From positions 672,253-736,252 of the forward strand of contig NW_019091462.1 of NCBI RefSeq assembly GCF_001949145.1: a stretch of 64,000 nucleotides of DNA, read 5' to 3'. This document shows, piece by piece, positions 31,301 through 41,790 of this stretch. A program made the position numbers and the translations under genes. The notes under the pieces are model-generated. The model saw nothing but the letters and a program-made list of their open reading frames with translations, was not told where the DNA came from and did no database searches. The first letter of the stretch is position 1, and each line of letters starts with the position of its first letter. The stretch is from Acanthaster planci. Lineage: Eukaryota > Echinodermata > Asteroidea > Valvatida > Acanthasteridae.

Positions 31301-33479
31301 CATTTTTTACACATCTTTAAAATATTTAAAATGTTTTCTAAACTGAAAAATCCCAAAACACTTTTGCAAGTAATAATATCTTTAGACAACCTATTCATCT
31401 CAGTAAATTTACCAGAAATGATGTTATATTTTTTCAATCCCCCGATGAGTTATGCATTGTCCACACATAAAGGATTGCATTCATAATTGTTTGGATGCCA
31501 ATGAAAGCCCTACATAATGCTAAATCAAGTGTGCATACAAAGGGAAAATTCAGTACTGAGAGAAAAAAATCGTGAATTTTTAAAAGGAAAGCCATATGGA
31601 ATTGCAGCTCATTTCATTTCAGTGAAATGAAGGTCGTAATGTATGAAATGCAAGCCTACAATAGATTCATTTGGCGTGAATAATTTGTAGAAGTAGCCTG
31701 CGTCTTTAATTTTGTGTCATTCTATTGTGCTTACTCGAAATTGGAATTCTGGTCAGTGTTGTCAAATAAGTACTATGCAATTTCCGAAATGTATAATTTG
31801 CATGGTAAAATGTTTCACTTTCCTCAAGTCTTATTATTTTTTTAATATCTCTTGTACAGTGATTTTTAATTTTACAAGTTCTTTATTTCCTTAAATCCTT
31901 CCTTAATAATATGCATATTTTAAATCCTTTTATTCTTTTCAATCAGAACGTGAAACTGCACAGGTTAATATCAAAAGTTGTTAATGTTAACTGTTTATTT
32001 GAGTTTATTAGTTTAGTTTGCTTCCTTTGGATCACATTTTGCTTAATTAAGTTGCAAGCAGAGTGTGAAACTGCTTTGTTTAATGTTAATTCGTGATAAC
32101 CAAATAAAAAAATAAAAAATGAATGGCCAGCTGCACGACGATCAAAACTGGAAGTAATGACAGATAAAGGGGATCAGTGAGCCTGAAAACCATGTCAGTG
32201 TTACTAGGAAGCACGGAAGAGCCTGATTCCCAATGACAAAGCAGAAATCCCAAACTAATTTGGTTCTTCGCTCTGTCAGGAGCCCTGAGTTCCTGCTTGT
32301 CAAGAAACACTCATGAAGTCAGACAGAGAAACATTAACTTCATTTCCTGGGTCTCACTGTGACTTGTACTTTCTGAATCACTAAAAATATTGGACACTCC
32401 CACCAAAGCATTTCCATCAAAGGAAATTATTTTCCAGTCCATCTTTATTTCCAATGAAGGAGATGTACAGATTTGGCCAGTCCTTGTGTATTTTGACACA
32501 TGCATAACTTGGCAAACAGGCAGTATTTGCTCATACGTGTAGCCGTAATAAGAATTATTGCCCTTATATTCATTTTACTGAGAGACATTTATTAGTATGC
32601 TGATGTATGCTTGAGGATCCTAGAATGAAGTCACATGCAGTTTTTAACCCTTTTATGAGGAGAAAGGCTGAACCTTTGGGGGTTAAAAGTCAGTGCCAAA
32701 ATTCTTTACTGAAGAACTAAAGGTCTTCCATCGTTTTGAATTTGTTAAAGCTGATTGACAGTTGACTACAGACAAAATATGCAAAATGTCTGACACAAGG
32801 TGCTATCCAGTAATTAATATACACATATGAACATATACACTTTTATGAACAATCTACTATTTTGACAGTGTACATATTGCCACATCAGAAGATTCACAAA
32901 ATAAGAGGAAAAATTTGCTTGGCATACCTGCAAAGAGTGGACATGCTCTCCAGATAGTGACTGGGCCTTGGCTAGCATACTGGCCAAAGGCTGTCTCCAG
33001 GAAGAATAGGGGCATCCCAGCCAAAAAGAGCATGATGATGTAAGGGATCAGAAACACTCCTAAAAAATCACAGGAGGGTAAAACCAAGGTCATTTCCTGC
33101 AACTTTTTCCTTCATATGCTGGAATCATTGATAACTTGTTACAGTGTTTTGTTGATATTGACAACAAACCTTTACAGAAATTATCATCTTTACCTGTTTC
33201 TTGCAACTAAGTGCAGAAGCTTACTCCCTTGTCCAGGCTTATGGAGCTTTCATGATGGTTTAATGAATAGAAAAAAGGGAAACCACCGAAAAGTTTCAAC
33301 TGACCTCCACCGTGTCTGTAGCAGAGATAGGGGAAGCGCCAGATATTGCCTAGTCCAACAGCATAGCCCACACAGGACAGAATATAATCCAGCTGACGAC
33401 CCCAGTTACCTCTCTCAATTACTGGGTTAGTGGTGGTCACAGTGTCAACTGCGATGACCTCATAGCCATTTCCACTCAG
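19182..33479 (-). CDS. SLC6 sodium- and chloride-dependent transporter, glycine-transporter-like (13 exons)
   Basis: Thirteen minus-strand exons join in phase into 612 residues plus stop, the usual SLC6 length. These plasma-membrane symporters carry amino acids or amines with Na+ and Cl-. Visible marks are TM1 [13 protein letters not shown] with a Gly where monoamine carriers have Asp, an extracellular loop 2 with two cysteines eight residues apart and five N-glycosylation sequons, the TM6 motif [20 protein letters not shown]7 [13 protein letters not shown]8 [12 protein letters not shown] and GLDTQ, and TM10 [14 protein letters not shown]. The AWGG string in TM6 points to the glycine transporter clade (SLC6A5/A9), but substrate is inferred. 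The frame is open upstream to an ATG at 33527. However, TTTCAATGCACAG|CTGAGT looks like an acceptor, so the true N-terminus is probably on an exon not identified. Exon 1 is the first supported exon. Confidence 0.93.
20410..20580 (-). CDS. SLC6 transporter exon 12 (TM12)
   Basis: Acceptor TTTCATGCAG|TTCATC, donor TTAGAG|GTACGT, phase 0. It encodes [40 protein letters not shown] and the cytosolic start of the C-terminus. Confidence 0.95.
20640..20772 (+). repeat. dispersed repeat copy 2 (transporter intron)
   Basis: Direct-orientation counterpart of 18476-18610, located in the intron between transporter exons 11 and 12. Confidence 0.7.
21854..21960 (-). CDS. SLC6 transporter exon 11 (TM11)
   Basis: Acceptor GTTGTAG|GTTTCC, donor ATCCTT|GTAAGC, phase 1 in and 0 out. 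It encodes [20 protein letters not shown], then [15 protein letters not shown]. Confidence 0.93.
22210..22309 (-). CDS. SLC6 transporter exon 10 (TM10)
   Basis: Acceptor TTTCCCAAG|GGTGGT, donor TATG|GTGAGT, phase 0 in and 1 out. It encodes [20 protein letters not shown], then [13 protein letters not shown]. Confidence 0.95.
22660..22791 (-). CDS. SLC6 transporter exon 9 (TM9)
   Basis: Acceptor TACTCACAG|TTTGGC, donor ACAAGG|GTAAGG, phase 0. It encodes [20 protein letters not shown], then [20 protein letters not shown]. Confidence 0.95.
23298..23410 (-). CDS. SLC6 transporter exon 8 (TM8)
   Basis: Acceptor TTTGTAACAG|GCCCAG, donor ACACAG|GTGGGT, phase 1 in and 0 out. It encodes [17 protein letters not shown] and the TM8 stretch [14 protein letters not shown], where the family's Na2-site residues lie. 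Confidence 0.95.
24017..24141 (-). CDS. SLC6 transporter exon 7 (TM7)
   Basis: Acceptor TTTTTCTAG|GGATGC, donor GTCCAAG|GTAATC, phase 2 in and 1 out. It encodes [18 protein letters not shown] and [20 protein letters not shown]. The Asn of INCST is at the family's Na1-site position. Confidence 0.95.
24352..24455 (-). CDS. SLC6 transporter exon 6 (TM6, substrate site)
   Basis: Acceptor ATCAAAG|GTATGG, donor GCTTCAG|GTAATG, phase 0 in and 2 out. It encodes [19 protein letters not shown], then [14 protein letters not shown]. This is the unwound TM6 that lines the substrate site; AWGG is the glycine-transporter-like string. Confidence 0.95.
24806..24847. repeat. 21-bp tandem duplication in transporter intron
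   Basis: Two adjacent copies of AATTGTCAATAAAGCAATCT plus one base, differing at one position. Confidence 0.9.
24878..25012 (-). CDS. SLC6 transporter exon 5 (TM5)
   Basis: Acceptor TTCACTGTCAG|GTTGTG, donor TCCAAG|GTGTGA, phase 0. It encodes [20 protein letters not shown], then [18 protein letters not shown], the conserved loop before TM6. Confidence 0.95.
25013..28389 (-). other. SLC6 transporter intron 4
   Basis: 3.4-kb intron with no exon, RNA gene or element end recognised. Short open frames here look random. Confidence 0.7.
28390..28522 (-). CDS. SLC6 transporter exon 4 (TM4)
   Basis: Acceptor CACTCTGCAG|TAAAAT, donor GGAAAG|GTACTA, phase 2 in and 0 out. It encodes [20 protein letters not shown], then the [11 protein letters not shown] end of TM4. 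A competing open frame on the same strand is a shadow. Confidence 0.95.
29579..29846 (-). CDS. SLC6 transporter exon 3 (TM3 and glycosylated loop 2)
   Basis: Acceptor CACTCACCAG|GTATTG, donor TGGAA|GTAAGC, phase 1 in and 2 out. TM3 is [20 protein letters not shown]. It continues into the large extracellular loop with the conserved cysteine pair (C at HCNN and at DDCG) and sequons NNT, NGT twice, NQT and NIS. Confidence 0.95.
29847..32927 (-). other. SLC6 transporter intron 2
   Basis: 3.1-kb intron between the TM2 and TM3 exons; nothing recognised inside. Confidence 0.7.
32928..33059 (-). CDS. SLC6 transporter exon 2 (TM2)
   Basis: Acceptor GATTTTTTAG|GAGTGT, donor TTTGCAG|GTATGC, phase 1 on both sides. 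It encodes [20 protein letters not shown] and the conserved [12 protein letters not shown] and W-R-CPLF. Confidence 0.95.
33305..33479 (-). CDS. SLC6 transporter exon 1 (N-terminus and TM1)
   Basis: Likely acceptor at AATGCACAG|CTGAGT; donor GGAG|GTCAGT, phase 1. It encodes a short cytosolic segment ([18 protein letters not shown]) and TM1. If the ATG at 33525-33527 is the start, the exon extends to 33527 and adds 16 residues. Confidence 0.85.
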
Positions 33480-33541
33480 CTGTGCATTGAAACACAAAAA
33501 GGCTGATGTTATGAGCATGCCATTCATGTGAGCATCTCAAG

Positions 33542-36115
33542 TTTTCTAAACACATCTAAGTTGTTCATGATTAAAATACCAATAAGTTAGCGCCTTGCCT
33601 TTGACATTTTTTCTCAAACCAAAAAAAAACACTGGAGCAGACCAAACAAATAATGTTACGTGTTTACTGATGTGTGTAGGTCAGGGGTAAAGCAATTTTT
33701 CCCAGGGAAAAATTTTGGAAGGGGGGGGAGCAAAGCAATCATTAATGAACCACTGGAAGGGGCCACCTTCGATTTTGTAAAAGTAAGCTTGTGATTTTCA
33801 TCCCCTTTCACCTTTTTGTTATATCTTTCGCATTTATGTCTCTTTTTAGTTTTTTTTTAGCCTTTTCCCTTTTTCCGCAGTGAACAAGTGCCCGCTTCGC
33901 CCCCCCCCCCTCCGCCGCACACACGACGTACCGGTAGGCCCTATATGTGGACTGAAAGTGCAGCACTTTCTTCAGTTGGAGGTACCGCGAAAGCATGCAC
34001 GCCATGTGCAAAATAAATCTCCATTTCTATACCTTCTTTTCTTTGTCCATATCTTCTTCCTCGTTCGAAAAGTCTTCCGTTTGAATATCTTCACCGAATT
34101 CCCCTCCTCTGCGAGAAACGCAAACAATACCAGGAAAGGCGGGGTAAAAGCACTTCTAACACAGGTGTAGTGTATCGAAGCAAGTTGAACATGTGCCGTA
34201 CACAAATCTAATCAATAACCTTAGAAGTAATAGTCCTTACTTTATACTTTTGGACCAACGCGTGGCTTGTCAACACACAAGAGCTTTGATAATGTTAAAT
34301 CAGTTTAAAGTCCAGAGCTTTTGTACCGTTGTATCAAGGGCATTAACGTGGCACACAGTTGAACATACAAATAAGTTGTCCTCGCAAAATGCCGACTGTG
34401 GGACCTGACCTGTTCATAGATTAAGTCGCATATGACTCATAAAACCTTACTGTTCATCACGTGTAGAAAAAGAACCATCACAAGACCGATGAAAACTTCC
34501 ACAGTTTATTGACTAACAGGTTTACTTACTGTTTATCCTCTGCAGATCCCCCGCTGGACTATTCAAGACTATCGATTGTATACCACCTTTTAGGTGTTCA
34601 ATGCAAGACGACTGGAGGGTAAGGCAGTGTTCTTTTTGTACCGACATCCCTGGGAACCTGAAAACCTGTGACTTGGCCCATATGGAACCTTAAACGTTTG
34701 CAGGTAATGAGTCCAGTGGGGCAAAATGAGCATTTTAGTTTTCTGAAGCGAATGCTCGACCAAAATTTCCAATTAAAGAAATCTGAAGTGGTGACTTTAA
34801 AAAAAAATTTTTTTTTGGTTGTTAATGAAGCTTTGGAGAGTTTTGAAGAATTTTAACCACGACTTACGTAAGGGCTGTCACAAACACCGTTATCGGTGAC
34901 GTGCGTTCTGCCTTTCACTTTTTTAAAATTGCCATATCTCTAGCATATGATGAAGTTGGCTTTTGAAACTTGTACTCACCTTGAAATGGTAAGACTCCGC
35001 CTCGCATGAAGCGTGCAAATGTTACTCAAATATGTTAATACTGACATATGCCACATAAAAATTTTGTATTAGTATGCAACTGTACGGCGGAACCAAGTTG
35101 GCACAAAGCCAAGGAATTTCTTTCCATATTTTGCTGTAGCTCTGTGCATTTAGGTGTCGTCGACTTACACAAGCGAAACTGTTGTTACTGTAAGAATAAA
35201 AAGAAAAATCCCAGACATTTCTTCTGACTGATTTTTCCTACCTTAAAGATTGGTTCATTTCCACAGACTGATGTGCACCTTGAATTGCAGCATAACTGTA
35301 CTTCCGGGTCGTAATAATAAAACTACCCTTAGTTCGTGGCCTAAACCAGTCATGATTTGACATTATCGCATAAAACGGTTTATCAGATGTTGACGTCTGA
35401 CCGATGAATGTCTTCTGTAAGCGCCAACCGGTATGCTTCTATATGATTTTGTCCCCGGTATGCTTCTATCGGCTAGGTTTATTTTTTTGACTCATATTGG
35501 TTTATAACAAAACAGTTCACACGTAGATTTTATATTTCAAACCACGGAAAGTGCTGTTTTAAATTTTCTGACAATTCAAATTTACATCCGTTTGTTTCCA
35601 TTTTTATGCATAAATTTAGCAATGTTGTAATTAAAGCAGTCCCTTGTTCGAACCAGTCATTCATAGTTACCTATACGGATTTGGGAGAGATGAATCTGCC
35701 GTTTAAATCGAATTTGTTTCAAGGAGAAAAATCGGGATCCTTATCAAGGCTCCACACCTAGAAATAATAATGGCTGATTTCTCTTGGTTAACTGCAGGTG
35801 AAGAAGGTCATAGTTCTTTGACTTACAGCAACCGAAGAACGGCACATCAAAGCCGTAAAATTATATTATGATGTATTGTTTTAAAACTTAGTGTGTTCCG
35901 GCGGTTGTAAATGACAAGACATCCGCAACTTCTGACAGGGTTCCATGGAAATTTCTGCAAAAATGCAATGTGAAAGATCTCGGAGCGGGAAATAGGTTGT
36001 CGTTAATATATTCATCGCATTAATGGTGCAATACACGCCATCCAGGCCAACACATCGACAGAGCCAGAAAGAAAATGTCAGTGTTGGCGTGATTCGTCCC
36101 ATTCGTACACAGAAC
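33542..36115. other. non-coding stretch upstream of the SLC6 exons
   Basis: AT-rich, with C-tract and G-tract homopolymers near 33,720 and 33,900. I searched here for a 5' exon that would splice in phase 0 to the exon beginning at 33479, or accept the phase 2 donor at 36120, and found none I can support. Confidence 0.4.
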
Positions 36116-36119
36116 TTAC

Positions 36120-36706
36120 TCTTTTTTCTCCCTCTTCAATCTTTCAAGTCGTCCTGCCGTAAGATGAACCACGAGGCTGGCGTGGCCTCGCCTCAACCCG
36201 CTTGCCATGAGGTCTTCCTTGTTGGCAAGACGTAGTGTCTGCATGCTGTCATATCCATTCGACTCCAACTTTTCTGCATGTTCCATCATGCCAGATTTTT
36301 CCAACATGCTTTCTACCGACCCGCTGAGGGTGGACTTCCTACGGAGTTGAAGGTGCTGGTCCCCCTCGAGGGACTCGCTGACGTCCGCTCCGTCTCTCGG
36401 AAGTTGCTCATCGCGACCGACCTCCTCGAAAGCCTGGTTACTTGTTCCTTGCATGGCTTGACTGACCCTTTCCTCTTCCACTAATCTTTGAACTGCTTCT
36501 TCTTGTTCTTCCTCTATTATCTCTTCTCCCAAAGTCACACGTGCCTGCTCTGATCTTTGCTCTGATTGCTCGATTTCTTTCTCTTCCTCCTCGGCCATGA
36601 CTTGTGCATCATCCACCTCACCGCTCATTGTAGAAGTGTCCTCTTCGGCTTTCCAACTCACAATACAAATGTACTCGTATTTTTCATCGACAAGACTTCT
36701 GTGCAA
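36120..36706 (-). CDS. orphan exon: acidic coiled-coil-like region plus SAM-like domain
   Basis: A minus-strand frame runs from an ATG at 36706, or more plausibly the one at 36628 (A at -3), to a consensus donor AAAGA|GTAAGT whose intron stop codon lies directly after it. The first 70 residues after the second ATG are Glu/Gln-rich (EEEEKEIEQSEQRSEQ, EEEQEEAVQRLVEEE) and probably helical. The last 60 (VESMLEKSGMMEHAEKLESN, GYDSMQTLRLANKEDL, then GLRRGHASLVVHL) follow the SAM pattern: hydrophobic spacing, GYDS..TL..L..EDL and GL..GH...L. SAM domains mediate protein or RNA binding. The exon ends in phase 2, which does not fit the first SLC6 exon 2.6 kb downstream (phase 0). It is therefore either a separate gene with unseen exons or linked through an intermediate exon. 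Confidence 0.6.
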
Positions 36707-37689
36707 ACTTCACCCCAGGTCACTTCATCAATTTTGAATGATGGACGCGAAGGGGTTCTTTTGTTCCTGATAATAACATAAGCACTTTGGATTTGTTCCG
36801 TCGATACTGTGACCTCAGCTGATTGTATTTCAGGAGCATTTCTCCCCAATACACGTTGAAGAATCGATGATTGCTAAGTGACTGTGAAGTGTTTCGAACG
36901 GAACACTATAAACAGCAAAGAACGTGTCGGTTCATCGATTTTCTTCATTGCGGTTCTCTCTGTCTATATTGTTGTACAATATGGGTGACATGGACATTTT
37001 AGAACAAAATCCCCAAAATTTAGAATTCATATTCCGTAGGTCGAAATCTGCTGTAGCTTCGCAATGTGTCGACTATACTTAAATCGTTTTCGGGTGTCTC
37101 AATGAAACACGGAGTCATTTGAGAATTTCTGTTTATTGCTGCCTTGTCTTTGTGCTGTAAATCAGAAACATCTGGCCATCGTTGTCATTGGATACAAACG
37201 GAAGAAAATCGAGACGTGTTCCTTTGAATGTTATTCCATTGACTGATATGGCCACCTTCAACAACACTTTTGTCCGTTTTTACAAATCAACTGTTACAAG
37301 AAAATTGCTCACATGTGTTTTGATACTCGCGAGGGCACAGGTTGATGGCCTCGTGACCCAGTATACGTCGAGAAAATATGCCTTAGGAATACTGAACCAG
37401 ACATAACATTCCGGGACACGATCCCAACAGAACACTGCATGACCATATGGCATGACCAACAAATCCTGTTGCTTCCTGCCCTTAACCTTAATATGTTTGA
37501 CAGAGGGTTAAGCACCCTGAACAGAACTAAACCTGGCCTCAGTTTGGTGACTTACATATATAGAGTACATTATAACAACTGAAAACGCCCCATAATATTG
37601 CATATATGTCTTGACAGTCACATTCACATATTATTAAATGAAGACGTGTATGCCTCATACTTGGAATGGCATGGACTAACTTGCACAGA
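36707..37689. other. non-coding stretch upstream of the SAM-like exon
   Basis: Probably includes the 5' UTR or promoter of the SAM-like exon. Nothing else is recognised. Confidence 0.35.
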
Positions 37690-38240
37690 ATTTGAATTTT
37701 GAAGGCTTTAGTGAACAATGTCTTTGATCGCTGTGTCTGGAACTTCATCTTTGTCATGTGGTTTGATTTCTGGGACCCTTAAGTTTCTTGCTTGGGGATA
37801 AATTCTTGTAGAATTTTTCTACTCTGGGAATAATCTCTTCTCTGTAATATATGACTCCACAACGAGACTTCAAAGCAATAATTTGTGATTTCCCTGAGAC
37901 GAGTTCTTTTAACTCGTTTGAAGCTTTTGTTTGTCAGCGTAGCTGGCTCGATTGTTTGCATGCATGAATCTCTGTATTTCCTCTTCCATTCTCTTCCTGG
38001 TGGTCTTTATACAGCTGCATATACACTTTCTGGCGCTTCCTCCATTCATTTCCCGCCTTTTCTTTATCAACTGGATCATGAATCCTGTAACAGCTTTCTT
38101 CTTTAGCGTGTCTATTTCTCGCCGTTACCTAGAGTGCGGTTTCTTTGTTACTGTCTATCACCTGACATCGGGAATCTTCATTATTGTTTTCCAGTTCGTT
38201 ATTTAGTACTTGTTATCTGTTTTTGATAACATCATGGAGC
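37690..38240 (-). mobile_element. degenerate non-LTR retrotransposon fragment, copy A
   Basis: Minus-strand fragment matching the interior of copy B over about 500 bp. Shared strings include LTNKSFKRV, RTRLREITNYCFEVS and KRMEEEIQRF-type peptide in shifted frames. It corresponds to the linker between endonuclease and reverse transcriptase. Frameshifts are present and no intact frame remains. Confidence 0.65.
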
Positions 38241-40261
38241 TATTAATTAAACACAAGGAGTTAAGAACGAAGTCCCGACAGACCGTAATCCGATTAACCG
38301 TTCCAATCGGCTCCATATCGTGGTTACCTGCCCCAGTGAAGACCCTACATTCTTTGTACACAGTTATCGCCACCGCCGAGGAGCTGGTAACCCACAGACT
38401 CACCGTTTTTTACTGGAGTAAATAAATGGTGGAAAAGATGCACGAAGAAGATGTGCAGTTCTCTTCAGCAGTCCTCAGGAGTTAGCGAGTGATCCTCACA
38501 GATATGCTCGAAAATTCCATATCGGCGGGTGGTTATTTGGCAAACGTCGGGCATTTTTAGAGTCAGTTATGACATTTTGCGGTTGCGGCGGAAGAGAACA
38601 AATACCCACAATGTGAACTGCGATTTTATATCATAAGCCTCAATCCTAGTGGTTTCTACGGTTAAAAAAAGGTGGAAACATGCCGCAGGAATGCATTTGA
38701 CAATGTTGCGAGGTTTCATGCCTGGCCAAATGTGGCCAATGACAGGAAGGACAGCGAATCTTTCCATGTTTTTGTGTGTTTTTTTTTTATTTTCCTCGGA
38801 ACCAGCTACATTCTGTCAGTTTTCTTGTCGCGTATTTTTGGAGAATTTGTGTTAGTTAGTAATTTTGTTTATTGTTAAGAGAGATTTTTCGGCAGGTAAA
38901 GACGCAACCAGACTTTCATTATCATTGAAATCTAAGAACAATCACTAAAATTATCGAAATTTAAGTCTCTGATGACGGTGGTTTCCGTCTCAGGGCGGCC
39001 ATGCTGAACATCCGGAAGTGTTACGGACACGCATGCGCTGTACCCACAATCCTTTGCAAATGCAACCCCAGCATTCCAAGCGGCGCGTAATTTGTTTTGT
39101 CCTTGCAGCACGTGCAGTGCTGGCGGTGGCCATCATTGACCCTTTTGATTTCTGTATGTGCTTACTCCTTGTGTATAATAGCTCCATGGTAACAGCAAGC
39201 ATTTTTAGACAAATAACGCCACGCAAAATAGTGGCAGTCTCGTTGCAGCTCATCTCAAAGAGTGGTCCTATAAATCAACCAGTCAAGGTCGGAACCAGAG
39301 GACCCCCCATCTCCATCCAGTTAAAAACATCTGAGCCCACTTTAAGGGAATTCCAATTGCTACCTCTTGCTTAAGAGTATATTGAGAATGTATTACTGAT
39401 AGGCTTTCACTCGACTTGTTGGAAGCAATCGCGGACGTAATAATAGAGAGGCTGCGGGATGGTGGTTAGCGAGCCTATGGCAGTTATATGCTGGGCTCAC
39501 AAACGTCGTTGTTCAATATCCTTCGTGTCTCATGCAGGAATCATGACAAGTAGGACTGGCAAGGTTGTTTCGCACGAGGGAACCCATTTCTTTCAATGTA
39601 GAATTCAACAAGAGCTGTTTTTCCTTGCCTATGGCGGTGTCTGCTAGTTTTCCGTTCCTAGAGGAATGACGGCATATCAGGCACTGGGTCTTGATTTAAT
39701 TTCATGTAATGTAGGAACATTTGGCTCCCATGACTGCGTCAAAAATCTTCGTCACGAGCGTCCCAGCCAACACCCCGTTTTCTACCCAAAACTGGGTATA
39801 GGAGATCGTTTCCACTGTATAAGGCCATGTTAACATACAATCAGTGACGTGTGGCCATAATACCGTGTGTAGTTCGCGAAATACGTCAAAGTATATAGCA
39901 GATATGATAATTTACGTCATTCAAATTGGTATGCATCTATATACATAAAATTAGGCTAACGGTTTTCTAAATTTGTTTGCTTTACTTTTACGTTTTTACT
40001 TCTTAATTCAGTGGTAGAAAATTTGTGTGAATTGCAAACCCCACATTCTCTTATATTAGATTATTAAAAAAGATGATACATCTCACAAATGCATCGAGTA
40101 AATTTAAATTTAAAGCAGATTTAACAAAATGGGTGAAGCTGCGTTATTGAAAGGAACATTTGAGAGTCTTCAAACACCCATGGCATAGAGTTTACAGCGG
40201 CCTTTTTGCTAGTGTCACGGGCGACCGTTTCACAGAGTTCAGTGACGTGAAGCCTTCATGA
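38241..40261. other. non-coding stretch between two retrotransposon fragments
   Basis: No gene recognised. It contains the motif cluster at 38995-39057, which looks like a housekeeping promoter. Open frames at 39018-39374 (+) and 38990-39253 (-) resemble no known family. Confidence 0.4.
38995..39057. promoter_or_regulatory. housekeeping-type promoter motif cluster
   Basis: Within 63 bp lie GGCGGCCAT (YY1-like, 38995-39003), CCGGAAGT (ETS, 39012-39019), GCATGCGC (NRF1 core, 39031-39038) and CCCACAATCCTTTGC (ZNF143-like, 39043-39057). On the minus strand a well-contexted ATG (AGCATGG, 39001-39003) overlaps the YY1-like site, as in many animal genes, but opens only 13 codons. No gene can be attached to it on either side. 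Confidence 0.4.
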
Positions 40262-41790
40262 ATGAGCAAGGAGCCTCTCCCTTGGTTGCCATTCTGTGCA
40301 CGGTTTTGTCCATCTGTTGTTATTAGTTCGGGCCGTACGCCTTGCCCACCTCCATTTTTTCTTCTCATGTTCCGCTTGCTCTCTTATCCAGTAACAAGTT
40401 CTCCTGTCCTTTTCAGTAATTCCCAACACACACCTTCCATAGCTCTTGGTGTTGTTCTAAGCTTCAGTTCCATGTGTTTTGTTATCGTCCGCGTCTCCGC
40501 TCCATGATTCATTACTGGTATGACACACTGGTCAAATGCTCAGGCATGATGGCATCTTGCTCTTCGTGGTGCCACTTTAGTACCTGAAAGCACACATTCA
40601 GCTTCGGTTCTCCTGAGAGTTGGTTGTTTTTCATATTTGCCAACTGTTAAAATTATAAATGCATTTGTCAGCTGTTTAAGTATCGTGGATGAAGCAACCC
40701 CGCCCGTTCCCATGGTTGGTTGAAGTCTAAAAATGGAATGATGTGAGCACTTTAATTGCTAATTATACATGCAGGTTTAATTAATAGACAGGAGGCAGAT
40801 CAATGTCACCATTCCTGTGTACAGGTATAATGTTGGCATTTCCCCAGCTGCTAGGGATTGTATTTGACTTCATGCACTCCGTGAAGAGATCTGCCAGTCG
40901 CTTACAAACTCGATCCCTCCTTCCTTGAAGAACTAGATGAGCACTTCATCTCCACCTGATGCCTTTCCCGTTTTCATTTCTTTCAATGCATACCTTATTT
41001 GATCGCTATGTCTGGAATTTCATCTTCGTCATCTGGTTTGGTTGACTTCAAAGCAATAATTTGTGATTTCCCTGAGACGAGTTCTTCTAACTCGTTTGAA
41101 GCTTTTGTTTGTCAGCATAGCTTGCTCGATCTTTGCATGCACGAATCTCTGTATTTCGTCTTCCATTCTCTTCCTAATGGTCTTTAAACAGGTTTCTGCA
41201 TATGACACTTTTTTGTGCTTCTTTCTTCCATTTTCCTCTTTTTCTTTATAAACTGGAATTTTCCTGTGACAGCTTTCTTCTTTAGCTTGTCTATTTCTCG
41301 CCATTACCTACAGTGCAGTGTCTTTGTTGATGTCTATCACCTGACACTGGGAATTTTCATTATTGTTTTCCAGTTCGTTATTTAGCACTTGATATCTGTT
41401 CTTGATGGCATTTATCCTTCTTTTGCTTAGGGGTTTTAAAATCGGCTCGTGGCTTTCTCATTGTGACTTAATTAGCTTTATCCAGTCTCATGTTACTCTT
41501 GGTTAGTGCTCTATAATTAGACGATGATCGCTTCCAGCGCTGAACTGTGAAATAACTATGACATCTTTCACTGTACGCTATAAAGTCTGCATGTATATCA
41601 TTCTGTTTCTCCGTTTGGACGCTTCCACGTCCTTTTTCGATCTGGATTCTTCCTAAAGAATGTGTTCATTACATTGGAGTTCTTGCTTTCTCAAAATTTA
41701 ATCAGCTTTCCTCCCCATACTTTCCTCTTTTCTCCTCAGTTTTCTTTTCTCTTCACTTCTTCCTCTTACAAATTCCAAAATTCCTCATGG
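40262..41790 (-). mobile_element. degenerate APE-type non-LTR retrotransposon, copy B
   Basis: Read on the minus strand from 41790 down there are recognisable parts of an endonuclease-reverse transcriptase polyprotein. They are the endonuclease C-terminus (MNTFFRKNPDRKRTWKRPNG ... GSDHRL, 41.5-41.7 kb), the linker (KRMEDEIQRFVHAKIE, LTNKSFKRVRRTRLREITN, 41.03-41.3 kb), the start of the reverse transcriptase (ALKEMKTGKASGGDE, 40.78-41.0 kb), and the C-terminal region (VMNHGAETRTITKHMELKLR, then NNRWTKPCTEWQP, 40.26-40.56 kb). Between 40.56 and 40.78 kb the catalytic reverse transcriptase core is missing. Several stops and frameshifts also break the frame. The element is long dead and its clade is not resolved. 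Confidence 0.75.

Noticed and set aside
33479-36120. Direct fusion of the SAM-like exon to the SLC6 transporter.
   Set aside because: The donor leaves two bases of a codon whereas the SLC6 exon begins on a codon boundary; joining them would shift the frame into a stop at once.
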